Assembly (NCBI GenBank): GCA_022842245.1
Contig: JALHPZ010000001.1
Location: forward strand, 83,462-147,461
Source of the DNA: Gemmataceae bacterium
Lineage (GTDB): Bacteria; Planctomycetota; Planctomycetia; Gemmatales; Gemmataceae
DNA length: 64,000 bases
Direction of reading: 5' to 3'
This document shows positions 26,212 through 34,261 of this stretch, piece after piece. Within the stretch, counting starts at the first letter, position 1. The number at the start of each line of letters is the position of its first letter. A program made the position numbers and the translations under genes. The notes beneath the pieces are model-generated. The model was not told where the DNA came from, ran no database searches, and saw only the letters and a program-made list of their open reading frames with translations.

Positions 26212-26520
26212 CTATGCGGCCGTTTCTTGTGGGACGCGGCGGTATCGCGGGTCTCGTTGATGATAGCGGATGACGTCGCCGGTGTGAGGCAGGTCGGGCA
26301 CCCCCCGTCGTCGGCGGTACAACCGCCGGCACACCGCGTTCAACGCCAAGCACACCGGCCCCGCGACCCGCGATGCGCGGATCCGCTCGACGTCGTCGGC
26401 GTGATCGACGAGACCAGCGACGACAAGAAGGGGAGCAAGACGCCCGGCGTGCAACGCCAGTACCTCGGCTGCGAAGGCAAGGTCGACAACGGCATCGTCA
26501 CGGTCCACCTGGGCGTGAGT
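26212..26520 (+). pseudogene. IS701-family transposase fragment
   Basis: One frame reads FLWDAAVSR.. and later DVVGVIDETSDDKKGSKTPG, then RQYLGCEGKVDNGIVTVHLG (about 26440-26515). The GVIDET with the K-KG-TPGVQRQY run is the D-E-T-bearing block of IS701-type DDE transposases. The rest of the transposase, before and after, is missing, and the frame joins unrelated sequence at about 26520. It is thus a truncated, dead insertion that sits next to another truncated gene. No terminal inverted repeat was found. Confidence 0.65.
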
Positions 26521-26644
26521 TGCGGCCGGCTGCACACGCGAGTCGACCGCCCGACAGGCCGGCTACGCCGTCCAGGCCGACACCACCGTCCGACTCTGGC
26601 ACGTCGGCACCTACCGCTACGGCTGGGAGGACGCCGGCCGCGAC

Positions 26645-27295
26645 GTGCCCCGCTTCGCCGACTACACCTTCCACCTCGCCGACGCCGACACCCGCCCGCC
26701 GAAGCCCGTGCCCGCCCGCGTGCCGCCCACGGCCGGGTTCTCGGAGGACTGGTTCTCGCGGCACATCCCCGTCTGGTCGGACCTGCTCGGCCCCCTGAAG
26801 GGTCAGGAGTGCCACGTGCTGGAGATCGGCGTGTTCGAGGGCCACAGCACGGTCTGGCTGCTGGAGAACATCCTCACGCACCCGTCATCGACGCTGACCT
26901 ACGTGGACACGTTCGCCGGCGGGGCGGAGCATGCGTCGCGGGACCTGACGGACCTGGAGGCGCGCTTCCGGGCGAACACGGAGCCGCATCGGGCGAAGCT
27001 GGTGGCGAAAAAGGGCCGGAGCGAGGTGATGCTGAGGGACTTGCCGCTGGGCCGGTATGACTTCGTATCAATTGACGGGTCGCACCAGGCCGCGGACGTA
27101 CTGAGCGACGCGGTGCTGAGCTGGTCGCTGGTGAAGCAGGACGGGCTAGTTTGCTTCGACGATTACGAATGGTGGATCGACGCGGCCCCGGAGCGAAGCC
27201 CGAAGCTGGCGATCGATGCGTTCCTGGCGACGATGCGCGGCCGGTGCGAAGTCGTGCGGAAGGGGTGGCAGGCGTGGGTGCGGAAGGTGTGGTGA
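26645..27295 (+). CDS. class I SAM methyltransferase, C-terminal part of a truncated glycosyltransferase-methyltransferase
   Basis: The frame is open from about 26519 to 27295, with the only usual start a GTG at 26645. Upstream of it the same frame reads like the end of a glycosyltransferase (AGYAVQADTTVRLWHVGTYRY and GWEDAG), so the present gene has probably lost its start. The rest is a class I methyltransferase of the Methyltransf_24 type: LEIGVFEGHSTVWLLENIL (SAM loop) and FVSIDGSHQAADVLSDAVLSW, FDDYEWW. The 5' border coincides with the end of the IS701-like fragment. It could still be translated from 26645, but its native form is broken. Function is inferred only at family level. Confidence 0.6.
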   Translation: MPRFADYTFHLADADTRPPKPVPARVPPTAGFSEDWFSRHIPVWSDLLGPLKGQECHVLEIGVFEGHSTVWLLENILTHPSSTLTYVDTFAGGAEHASRDLTDLEARFRANTEPHRAKLVAKKGRSEVMLRDLPLGRYDFVSIDGSHQAADVLSDAVLSWSLVKQDGLVCFDDYEWWIDAAPERSPKLAIDAFLATMRGRCEVVRKGWQAWVRKVW

Positions 27296-27298
27296 ACC

Positions 27299-27532
27299 AT
27301 TTGGAGCGACCGCGACGGCCGCTTCGTCTTCCACTGCCCCCGCTGCCGCGAAATGCTCGCGAAGTTGAATCCGAAGAACAACCTCGCCCACTGCTTCGCC
27401 TGCGGCGCCAACTTCAACACCATCGACCTGCTGCAAGCCTACGGCTACCCCTTCCTCACCGCCGTCGCACTCCTCGAAGAGTGGCTCGACCAGCACCAGG
27501 TCCGTCCGATCCGGAACAAACCCGCGCCGTGA
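27299..27532 (+). pseudogene. DnaG-like zinc-ribbon (CHC2) protein fragment
   Basis: Immediately after the methyltransferase stop, in the same frame, ~77 codons encode FHCPRCREMLAKLNP, then AHCFACGANFNTIDLLQA and AVALLEEWL. The two CxxC pairs match the zinc ribbon of CHC2/DnaG-like domains found in primases and in small mobile-element proteins. No start codon is present in frame before it, so the N-terminus is lost. The fragments at 26212-26520, 26519-27295 and 27299-27532 thus abut one another in three steps. A primase-like role for the intact ancestor is only a guess. Confidence 0.55.
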
Positions 27533-27712
27533 GAAGCGATTCGCCGACCGCGTCGGAAACCCTCGCTCGCGATCTCCGGAATTCGCGGGAATTCGGCAAA
27601 CCGCTCATCCTGAGGGCCAAATCCTTACAGTGAGAGATTGGCAAGAAATGCGACCACAATTCGGTGCGCCACAAATACCGCCGGCGTGCGGTTTTACGCA
27701 AAACACCCGAAG

Positions 27713-27787
27713 TAGGAGTCGGATGCGGTAATGCCTCACGTCCGGATCTGCGCGAGGGGGGGGGCAATCCCGGTCCCTACCGCGACC
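27713..27787 (+). other. possible group II intron RNA remnant
   Basis: The stretch from GGAGTCGGATGCGGTAATG to CCTACCGCGACC resembles a conserved stem-loop region that flanks the reverse-transcriptase gene of bacterial group II introns, with the GGATGCGG/TGCCTCACGTCCGG hairpin partly mismatched. A run of nine G residues follows. No reverse transcriptase and no intact domain V were found. The surrounding gap, 27533-27875, holds no gene that I can support. This call rests on memory of the family sequence and should be tested. Confidence 0.35.
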
Positions 27788-27875
27788 CTTTCTTGCTCGA
27801 AATCACAGTGATTTCGAGGCGGCACAATAATTGGCCACGACAGATTTCGCGATGACACTATAATTGACCAGGACG

Positions 27876-28163
27876 CTACCCGAAAACAGTCTTATCATGC
27901 AGTAAAACGAAAACTAGCATGAATAGCGCAATAAACAGCGCTATCTTTGTTAGACTCGCAACTTTTACTCCAGTACTCCACAAATTTACTATTGTGATCG
28001 TAATCACTAAGGATCCAATAATATTGAACAGAAACAGTATAGATAGCCAGCCAAGAAAAACAAAATACGCAGATGGACCTGGCGAAAAAAACGAAATCGG
28101 GTAACCAATCGCGTATATCGCAATATTGCCGATGATCAGCACCTTTGAAACTGTCTTTTGCAT
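27876..28163 (-). CDS. small polytopic membrane protein, candidate immunity protein
   Basis: About 95 residues from the ATG at 28163 (an in-frame start eight codons upstream is also possible). Three hydrophobic segments are seen (about 8-27, 35-58 and 68-88 of the shorter form), with few charged residues: NIAIYAIGYPISFF, AYFVFLGWLSILFLFNIIG and IALFIALFMLVFVLL. It lies downstream of the RHS toxin on the same strand and in the same AT-richer DNA, the normal place for the immunity gene of a polymorphic toxin. No homologue is recognised. The ~250 bp between it and the toxin stop holds no other gene that I could support. Immunity is an inference from position. Confidence 0.5.
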   Translation of the reverse strand: MQKTVSKVLIIGNIAIYAIGYPISFFSPGPSAYFVFLGWLSILFLFNIIGSLVITITIVNLWSTGVKVASLTKIALFIALFMLVFVLLHDKTVFG

Positions 28164-28414
28164 CACCCCTCCGGTTTCGCTCCTCATGCCTTGCTATTCA
28201 ATAGGCTTGTCTTCTTCGCGGCAACTTGTAGGCCAAGGGAAAGAAAAGAGCGAGGAGGCGGCAGTCTTTCGCTCATGCTTGCGAAACAGGCTCTAAACCC
28301 ATTCCATTACCTCGAAATAGCTATGTTCTCAGCAGTATTCCGAGGCTATGGAACGGGCATTGCAGGTCATTATCCATTGCAAATGCATATCCCTTGGAAT
28401 ACGCACTATCGCAG

Positions 28415-30001
28415 TTATTTCTTTCTTACACTGCCATCAGGCTCGATAATCCACCATGTCCCTCTTCCCCAGCCGTAGACTTCTCCATCATTGGCGCTTA
28501 CTGTCGCATTAAGTATTAATGAGAGCTTCATGCAAAAACGTTTTCCGTTTTCATCGAACTTCTTATCGGCAGGCACCCACGTGCCGGCCGCCTGCGAGCA
28601 TATCATTAGGTCAATTGTAATCTTCTTTCCTGGACATATTTTGGATTTCAGCCAATCAAAAGCTTTTATGATATGTTTCTCCCTCTGGGTATATGTCATT
28701 GTCCCCATGCCGAGGCCGCCGATTGCAGCGCCGATTTGTTGTTCCCTGGAGGAGCGATAATAGGCATCAAGATCTGCTTCCGTTAGCACATATGGGCCGC
28801 CCCGTTTTTTCTCTGGACCTCCTCTGCCGCCATTTGAATTTAACCACCAGCTCCCGGCCGACCCATGCCCCGCAAACGTAAGTGAAGAAATGCAATCGCA
28901 ATCGCCAAGCCTTTCTTTTAGTTGATATATTGAATCCAATAGACTTCTTGACTTGACAGTGATTGCCCCGTCCAGAATCCAGAGTGTAACAAAGGGCGTA
29001 ACGGTGGCGCCAAGGCTATGCCAAAAGGCCGCCACCCCAGTTCCTGCATCACTTCCAAATGTAATATATATATCATATGGATTGTCATCGAGGCCGAGGG
29101 GATCCAATTTATCCAAAGGGGTGGCGCTTGCATATCTGTAGAGATTGCCGTCTCCTGAATAATACCGAATAGGATCCATCGTCACCCACCGCCCCAGCGT
29201 CGGCGAGTAGTCGCGATTGCGGAAGTGGTACAGTTCGCTGGCCCCATCCAATCGTCCGCCCTGATGCAGATACATCCAAGTATACGCACTGCTTCCAATC
29301 GAACTCCAGCTCGCGTTCAGCACGGTCGCCACGCCGTATGGGTCGTACACGTACCGCTCCACCACGTCGCCATTATTGTCCACCAGCGCCGTCACGTTGA
29401 AGTTCGCGTCCTGCTGCACCCACAGTCGCTCCTCCAGAGTCCCGTCGTCGGCCGTGTCCCGGTCCCGCAGGATCATCGCGTCCACGTACACCGGACTCCA
29501 CACGTACCGCGCCTTCGTGTCGTTCGTTCGGGCCGTGTCCCGCTCCTCCAGCACCTGCCAGTTCGCCGAATAGTACAGGTCGGTCGTCGCCCCGCCCGCC
29601 GTCTCCGCCACGCGGCGGTTCAGCGCGTCATAGACGTACGTCTTCAGCGTCGTCCCGCCCGAATTCTTCACCACCTTCAGCCGGTTCCAGGCGTCGTAGA
29701 CGTACTGCTTGCCCGTCTCGTCCGTCGTCATGTTCCCGTTCGCGTCGAACGTCGGGCTTGTCGCCCCCGACACGGCCGTGATCTCGTTCTGCTTGTTGTG
29801 CGTGCGCGTCTGCGGGCTGCCGCCGTCGGTCGTGATCGAGTCCCAGTTGCCGAGCGCGTCGAAGTCCCACGCCTGCGGGTGCGGGCGGGGTCGACGGGTC
29901 GGGCGGGGGCCGGGGTGGCACATGCCTTGATTCGACCCGCGTGCGGGGGGATGGGTCAATGGAAATCCGGGCGCGCGAGGGGAATTGCGGTCGGGTCGCA
30001 A
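28415..30001 (-). CDS. RHS-repeat tip with C-terminal toxin domain (5' end truncated)
   Basis: Residues ~45-300 are RHS/YD repeats and the RHS core: YDAWNRLKVV, YDALNRRVAE, ERYVYDPYGVATV, then YHFRNRDYSPTLGRWVTMDP and KLDPLGL (residues 297-304). The sequence before ~45 is low-complexity and joins repeat DNA, so the long RHS shell gene seen in complete systems is absent here. After LDPLGL begins a ~225-residue variable domain. It contains SSLTFAGHGSAGSWW (H379) and KITIDLMICSQAAGTW (C468), each at the end of a hydrophobic strand. This spacing and form resemble the His-Cys dyad of caspase-fold (clan CD) peptidases and DUF4347-like domains. The DNA from about 29165 down to 27880 is visibly AT-richer than its surroundings. 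Confidence 0.7.
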   Translation of the reverse strand: MRPDRNSPRAPGFPLTHPPARGSNQGMCHPGPRPTRRPRPHPQAWDFDALGNWDSITTDGGSPQTRTHNKQNEITAVSGATSPTFDANGNMTTDETGKQYVYDAWNRLKVVKNSGGTTLKTYVYDALNRRVAETAGGATTDLYYSANWQVLEERDTARTNDTKARYVWSPVYVDAMILRDRDTADDGTLEERLWVQQDANFNVTALVDNNGDVVERYVYDPYGVATVLNASWSSIGSSAYTWMYLHQGGRLDGASELYHFRNRDYSPTLGRWVTMDPIRYYSGDGNLYRYASATPLDKLDPLGLDDNPYDIYITFGSDAGTGVAAFWHSLGATVTPFVTLWILDGAITVKSRSLLDSIYQLKERLGDCDCISSLTFAGHGSAGSWWLNSNGGRGGPEKKRGGPYVLTEADLDAYYRSSREQQIGAAIGGLGMGTMTYTQREKHIIKAFDWLKSKICPGKKITIDLMICSQAAGTWVPADKKFDENGKRFCMKLSLILNATVSANDGEVYGWGRGTWWIIEPDGSVRKK

Positions 30002-30193
30002 CCCGGCCGCTGACGCGGCCCGGCTCGCGGGCGGGGGGTGGTGCTTTCTCGTGGGGGTTATCGGGACCGATTCACCCGGCCGCTGACGCGGCCCGGCTCG
30101 CCGGGGTTCTGGTTTTCATTCCGCATTCCGCATTCCGCATTCCGAATTCCGCATTGCGAAACGACACCCGGCCGCTGACGCGGCCCGGCTCGC
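30001..30193. repeat. three copies of a 28-bp GC-rich hairpin repeat
   Basis: A 28-bp unit recurs at 30001-30028, 30074-30101 and 30166-30193. Its centre, GGCCGC-TGAC-GCGGCC, is a perfect 6-bp stem-loop. It fills the gap between the RHS fragment and the secreted methyltransferase gene, together with a tandem 7-mer. Confidence 0.75.
30118..30155. repeat. tandem ATTCCGC heptamer
   Basis: ATTCCGC is repeated three times and followed by degenerate copies (ATTCCG, AATTCCGC), between two copies of the 28-bp repeat. No open frame of its own is supported. Confidence 0.65.
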
Positions 30194-30266
30194 CGGGGGG
30201 GGGTGGCGTGTGGAGTATCGCCGGCCGGGATTGATGACGCCGGCCAATGCCAACAACGGCGCGCTT

Positions 30267-30968
30267 TCATTTCGAGTCGCTTTTCGATCGCGTGAAGATG
30301 ACGAAATAGTTGTCCTTCAGCAAATCCTTTACCTCCTCGGACTTCGTGAACCCGGTGGCGACGATCTCCTTTTCCACCACCTCCTGCCCGGCCCGGACGT
30401 GATTCATCGTCCATTCCGAACTGATGCCGGCGATCCGTTTGAAGTCGATCACGATCAGCCGACCGCCCGGTTTGATGGCGAGGTGCAGGCTCGCGAGGGT
30501 GCGGTGGGGGAATTCGAAGTGGTGGTACGTATCGCACACGAACGCCACGTCGACGCTGCCCTTGGGCAGGTCGACCGAATCCTCGTTGCAGAGCACCGGC
30601 GTGACGTTCCGCAGCTTCGCCTCCCGGACGGTTTTCTGGATGTGCGCCAGGAACTTGGCCGCGATGTCCACGGCGTAGACCTGGCCGTCGTCGCCCACGG
30701 CCTTGGCGAACAGGCGGGTGTGCAGCCCCGTGCCGGCGCCGACGTCGGCGACCACCATGCCGGGTTTCAGCCCGCACGCAGCCACGATCTTCTCGCGGTG
30801 CAAGTACACCTCCCGGCTTTCGCCTTCGAAGGTGTTCTTGTACTTCTCCACGTCCGGGTTCTTGAACGGGTCGTTGATGCCCGGCTTGACGCTCTTGTCC
30901 TGGCTGTACGCCAGAGGCACGACGAACAGAACGAAGGCAACGACGAGGGTGCGCACGATAGTCCTCAC
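30267..30968 (-). CDS. class I SAM-dependent methyltransferase with signal peptide
   Basis: 233 residues from the GTG at 30968, which overlaps the RND permease stop as GTGA and so should be translated by re-initiation. The N-terminus is a signal peptide (TIVRTLVVAFVLFVVPLAYSQ). It is followed by a Methyltransf_11/25 fold: VVADVGAGTGLHTRLFA (SAM loop, about 80-95), VYAVDIAAKFL, and KPGGRLIVIDFKR. SAM is cytoplasmic, so a secreted form is odd. Either the signal is a membrane anchor with cytoplasmic domain or the substrate is reached elsewhere. Coupling with the efflux pump hints that they act on the same compound. Confidence 0.8.
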   Translation of the reverse strand: MRTIVRTLVVAFVLFVVPLAYSQDKSVKPGINDPFKNPDVEKYKNTFEGESREVYLHREKIVAACGLKPGMVVADVGAGTGLHTRLFAKAVGDDGQVYAVDIAAKFLAHIQKTVREAKLRNVTPVLCNEDSVDLPKGSVDVAFVCDTYHHFEFPHRTLASLHLAIKPGGRLIVIDFKRIAGISSEWTMNHVRAGQEVVEKEIVATGFTKSEEVKDLLKDNYFVIFTRSKSDSK

Positions 30969-33900
30969 GAATGGGGGTTGGGATCCGGCACCGGTGAAGC
31001 GTCGGATAGCGGCGCTCGATCCTCGTTGCGGTAGAGCATCCAGTACACCACCGGCACGAGTACGAGTGTGAAGGCGGTGGAGACCGTGAGGCCGAAGATC
31101 AGCGACCACGCCAGGCCGCTAAAGACGGGGTCGAGGGTGATCGGCCACGCGCCGAGCATCGCCGCGCCGGCGGTGAGCAGGATCGGCCGGAAGCGCACGG
31201 CTCCGCTCTCGATCAGCGCTTCCTTGAGCGAGGCCCCACGGCCGCGGACGTGCTGGATGAAGTCGAGCAGCAGGATGGCGTTGCGGTCGGCGATGCCGGC
31301 GAGCGCGATCATGCCGATCATGGCCGTGGCCGTGAAGTACACCGGGTTGGCGTATCCGCCGACGGTGCCGCCGGTGGCGACGTTGAGCAGCCAGAACCCC
31401 GGCATGATGCCGATGATGGTGAGCGGGATGGAGATCATCTGCACGAGGGGGATGAGGTAGCTGCCCGTCTGGTAGACCATCAGGATGTAGATGAGGAGCA
31501 TGGCTCCGCCGAACGCGAGGCCGAGATCGCGGAACACGTCCAGCGTGATCTTCCATTCGCCTTCGCCGTTCCAGACGACCTCGGCGCCACCCGGGGTCGG
31601 TTGATCGCGGATGGCGAAGAGGAGGCCGATGACCGCTTCGCCCGGCGTGCGGCCGGCGGTATCGCCGAACACGTATGCGACCTTGCGTAGGTTCTTGTGG
31701 TAGATCGTCTGCTCGGCCGGCTCCGATTCGAAGCGTCCCAACTCGCCGAGTTGCACAATCTCGCCGGTTGGGGTCTTCACGCCGAGGCGGGTCAGGTCGA
31801 CGAGGCTGCCGCGCTCCCGTTGCGGGAGTTGCAGGACGATGCCAAGCGGGTTCAGTTCCCGCGGCAGGTGGGCGGCTCCGGCACGGAAGTCCTGCACGTT
31901 CCCTTCGCCGGGCTGCATTCCCTGCAAGCCGACGCGGAGCGTGTTGGCGATCTGTTCCGTCGTGATTCCCGTGAGCGAGGCCTTTTCCTTGTCCACGCGA
32001 AAGACGAAGCGGGACCGCTCGGCTTCGAAGGTGTCGTCCACGTCCACCACGTCCTTGGATTTCGCGAACAAGCCGCGCACATGGCGGGTATCGGTGCGGA
32101 AGCTGGCGTCCGACTGCCCGGCACGGGGGTACACTTCGGCGACCAGCGTACTGAGCACCGGCGGGCCGGGGGGCACTTCGACGATCTTGATGCGGGCCTT
32201 GTGCCGGTCGGCCACGGCCTGGAGATCGTTCCGCAGCCGCAGCACGAGGGCATGGCTCTGGTGCTCGCGCTCCTCCTTAGGCATCAGGTTCACGCGCAGG
32301 TCGCCGCGGTGCGATTCCTGCCGCAGGTAGTAGTGCCGCACCATGCCGTTGAAGTCGATCGGCGAGGCGGTGCCGGCATAGCTGAGCACTTCGCGCACTT
32401 CCGGTGCGGTGCGAACCTGATCCGCAAGCGCACCCAGCGCGGCATCGGTCTGCTCGATGGTGGAACCTTCCGGCAGATCGACGAGGACCTGGAACTCGTT
32501 CTTGTTGTCGAACGGGAGCATCTTCAACGGCACGAGGCCCAGCGCGGGGAGGACCATCGACGCGAGCAACAGGAGTGTGACGAAGCCGATGAGCGCCCAG
32601 GCGGCGAGGCGGGAGTTCAGGAACGGGGTGAGCACCGCCTTGTAGATGCGGTACGTCATCGTTTTCTGCGGGTCGACCGGTTCGTGGCCGCCCTTACCGT
32701 ACACGCCTTTGAGCACCTGATAGCTCAGCCACGGCGTCACGGTGAACGCGACGACCATCGACATGAACATGGCCACGGGCACGTTCAACGCCATCGGCTG
32801 CATGTACGGCCCCATCATGCCGGTGATGAACAGCATCGGCAGGAAGGACACCATCACGACGAGCGTGGCGACGATGATCGGCGGGCGGACTTCGTTGACG
32901 GCTTCCAGCACGGCTTCCTTCGGCGGCTTCTTGCGCATCCGGAAGTGCCGGAAGATGTTCTCCACGTCCACGATCGGGTCGTCGACGACGAGGCCGAGCG
33001 CGAGGATGAGGGCGAAGAGCGTGACGCGATTGATCGAATAGCCGGCGAGGTAGTTGACGAGCAGCGTCAGGGCGAAGGTGAGCGGCACGGCCGTGACGAC
33101 GATGAGCGCCTCCCGCCAGCCGAGGGCGAACATCACGAGCCCGGAAACGATGATGATGGCGAGGCCGAGTTCGCGGATGAGTTCCGTCACCTTTTCGTCG
33201 GCCGTCTCCCCGTTGTTGCGGGTGACGCGGGCCTCGATGTCGTGCGGAATCACATCGCGGCGGAGTTCCGCGACCTTCGCCTCCAGGGCGCGGGCGACCG
33301 CGACGGCGTTGCTCCCCTTCCGCTTCGCGATGCCGACGGTGACGGCCGGGAAGTCGCCAGCCGGGGCGTTCGGCTCGCCGGGGCCGAAACGGATCCGCGT
33401 GTAGTTGGTCGGTTCTTCCGGCCCGTCGGTCACGGTGGCCACGTCCCGCAGGTACACCGGCCGGCCGGAGAACACGCCCAGCACCAGCGTCTCGGCCTCG
33501 GCCGGCGTCCGCACGAACGGACCGCTCTCCACCGACAACTCGCGGTTGTCCGCCCGCAATGCGCCCGCCCGCACGTTCACGTTCGCCCCGCGGAGGACGC
33601 GGTCCACATCGAGCGGCGTCACCAGCCGGGACGCCATGCGCTCAGGGTCGAGTTCGATGCGGAACTGGCGCCGACGGCCGCCGACCACCTCCGTCCGCGC
33701 CGTCTCCGGTACGCCTTGCAGGGCGACCTCCACCTGCTCGGCCACGCGCCGCAGGGTGAAATCGTCGGCCGTTTTGCTCCAGAGCGTGACGTTCACGAAC
33801 GGCACGTCGTCGATCTCGATCGGCTTGACCACCCAACCGGTGACACCCGGCGGCACCTGATCGACGCTCATCGCGATCTTGTTGTGGATCTTGACGAGGC

Positions 33901-34240
33901 TGTTTTCGCGATGCTCGCCGACGTAGAAGCGAACCGTGACGATCGCTTCGCCGGGTCGGGACATCGAGTAGACGTACTCGACGCCATCGACCTGATAGAG
34001 CAGCCGTTCGAGCTTGGACGACACCTGCTGCTCGATCTCCTCGGCGCTCGCGCCGGGCATGCGCACGTAGATATCGGCGAGGGGAACGACGATCTGCGGC
34101 TCTTCCTCCCGCGGGGTGAGCAGCAGGGCGGCGGCCCCGCAGCCGAGCATCACGAGGATGATGAGCACGGAGAGGTTGCCGTGGAGGAAGGCCTCGATCA
34201 GCCGGGCCACGGCTCCACCGTCGGCGGTCTTGTTCGTCAT
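30965..34240 (-). CDS. RND efflux permease (HAE1/AcrB-like)
   Basis: About 1,091 residues. The N-terminal transmembrane helix LSVLIILVMLGCGAAALLL precedes a periplasmic loop. The TM4 motif with the paired acids LGLVVDDPIVDVENIFRHFR is the proton-relay signature of HAE-type pumps, with TM10 region ALAGIADRNAILLLDFIQHV also present. Its closest family is drug or metal extrusion across both membranes with an adaptor and TolC. The ATG at 34240 is preferred to one at 34255. The adaptor lies 21 bp upstream, and the secreted methyltransferase overlaps downstream. No TolC-like gene is found near, so it must be supplied elsewhere. Confidence 0.92.
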   Translation of the reverse strand: MTNKTADGGAVARLIEAFLHGNLSVLIILVMLGCGAAALLLTPREEEPQIVVPLADIYVRMPGASAEEIEQQVSSKLERLLYQVDGVEYVYSMSRPGEAIVTVRFYVGEHRENSLVKIHNKIAMSVDQVPPGVTGWVVKPIEIDDVPFVNVTLWSKTADDFTLRRVAEQVEVALQGVPETARTEVVGGRRRQFRIELDPERMASRLVTPLDVDRVLRGANVNVRAGALRADNRELSVESGPFVRTPAEAETLVLGVFSGRPVYLRDVATVTDGPEEPTNYTRIRFGPGEPNAPAGDFPAVTVGIAKRKGSNAVAVARALEAKVAELRRDVIPHDIEARVTRNNGETADEKVTELIRELGLAIIIVSGLVMFALGWREALIVVTAVPLTFALTLLVNYLAGYSINRVTLFALILALGLVVDDPIVDVENIFRHFRMRKKPPKEAVLEAVNEVRPPIIVATLVVMVSFLPMLFITGMMGPYMQPMALNVPVAMFMSMVVAFTVTPWLSYQVLKGVYGKGGHEPVDPQKTMTYRIYKAVLTPFLNSRLAAWALIGFVTLLLLASMVLPALGLVPLKMLPFDNKNEFQVLVDLPEGSTIEQTDAALGALADQVRTAPEVREVLSYAGTASPIDFNGMVRHYYLRQESHRGDLRVNLMPKEEREHQSHALVLRLRNDLQAVADRHKARIKIVEVPPGPPVLSTLVAEVYPRAGQSDASFRTDTRHVRGLFAKSKDVVDVDDTFEAERSRFVFRVDKEKASLTGITTEQIANTLRVGLQGMQPGEGNVQDFRAGAAHLPRELNPLGIVLQLPQRERGSLVDLTRLGVKTPTGEIVQLGELGRFESEPAEQTIYHKNLRKVAYVFGDTAGRTPGEAVIGLLFAIRDQPTPGGAEVVWNGEGEWKITLDVFRDLGLAFGGAMLLIYILMVYQTGSYLIPLVQMISIPLTIIGIMPGFWLLNVATGGTVGGYANPVYFTATAMIGMIALAGIADRNAILLLDFIQHVRGRGASLKEALIESGAVRFRPILLTAGAAMLGAWPITLDPVFSGLAWSLIFGLTVSTAFTLVLVPVVYWMLYRNEDRAPLSDASPVPDPNPHS

Positions 34241-34261
34241 GGCAGGGCGTCCCATCGGGAT

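Noticed and set aside
30058..30777. A minus-strand frame with NAECGMRN-type repeats near 30.1 kb
   Set aside because: It is a translation of the ATTCCGC tandem and the reverse frame of the methyltransferase gene, not a protein gene.
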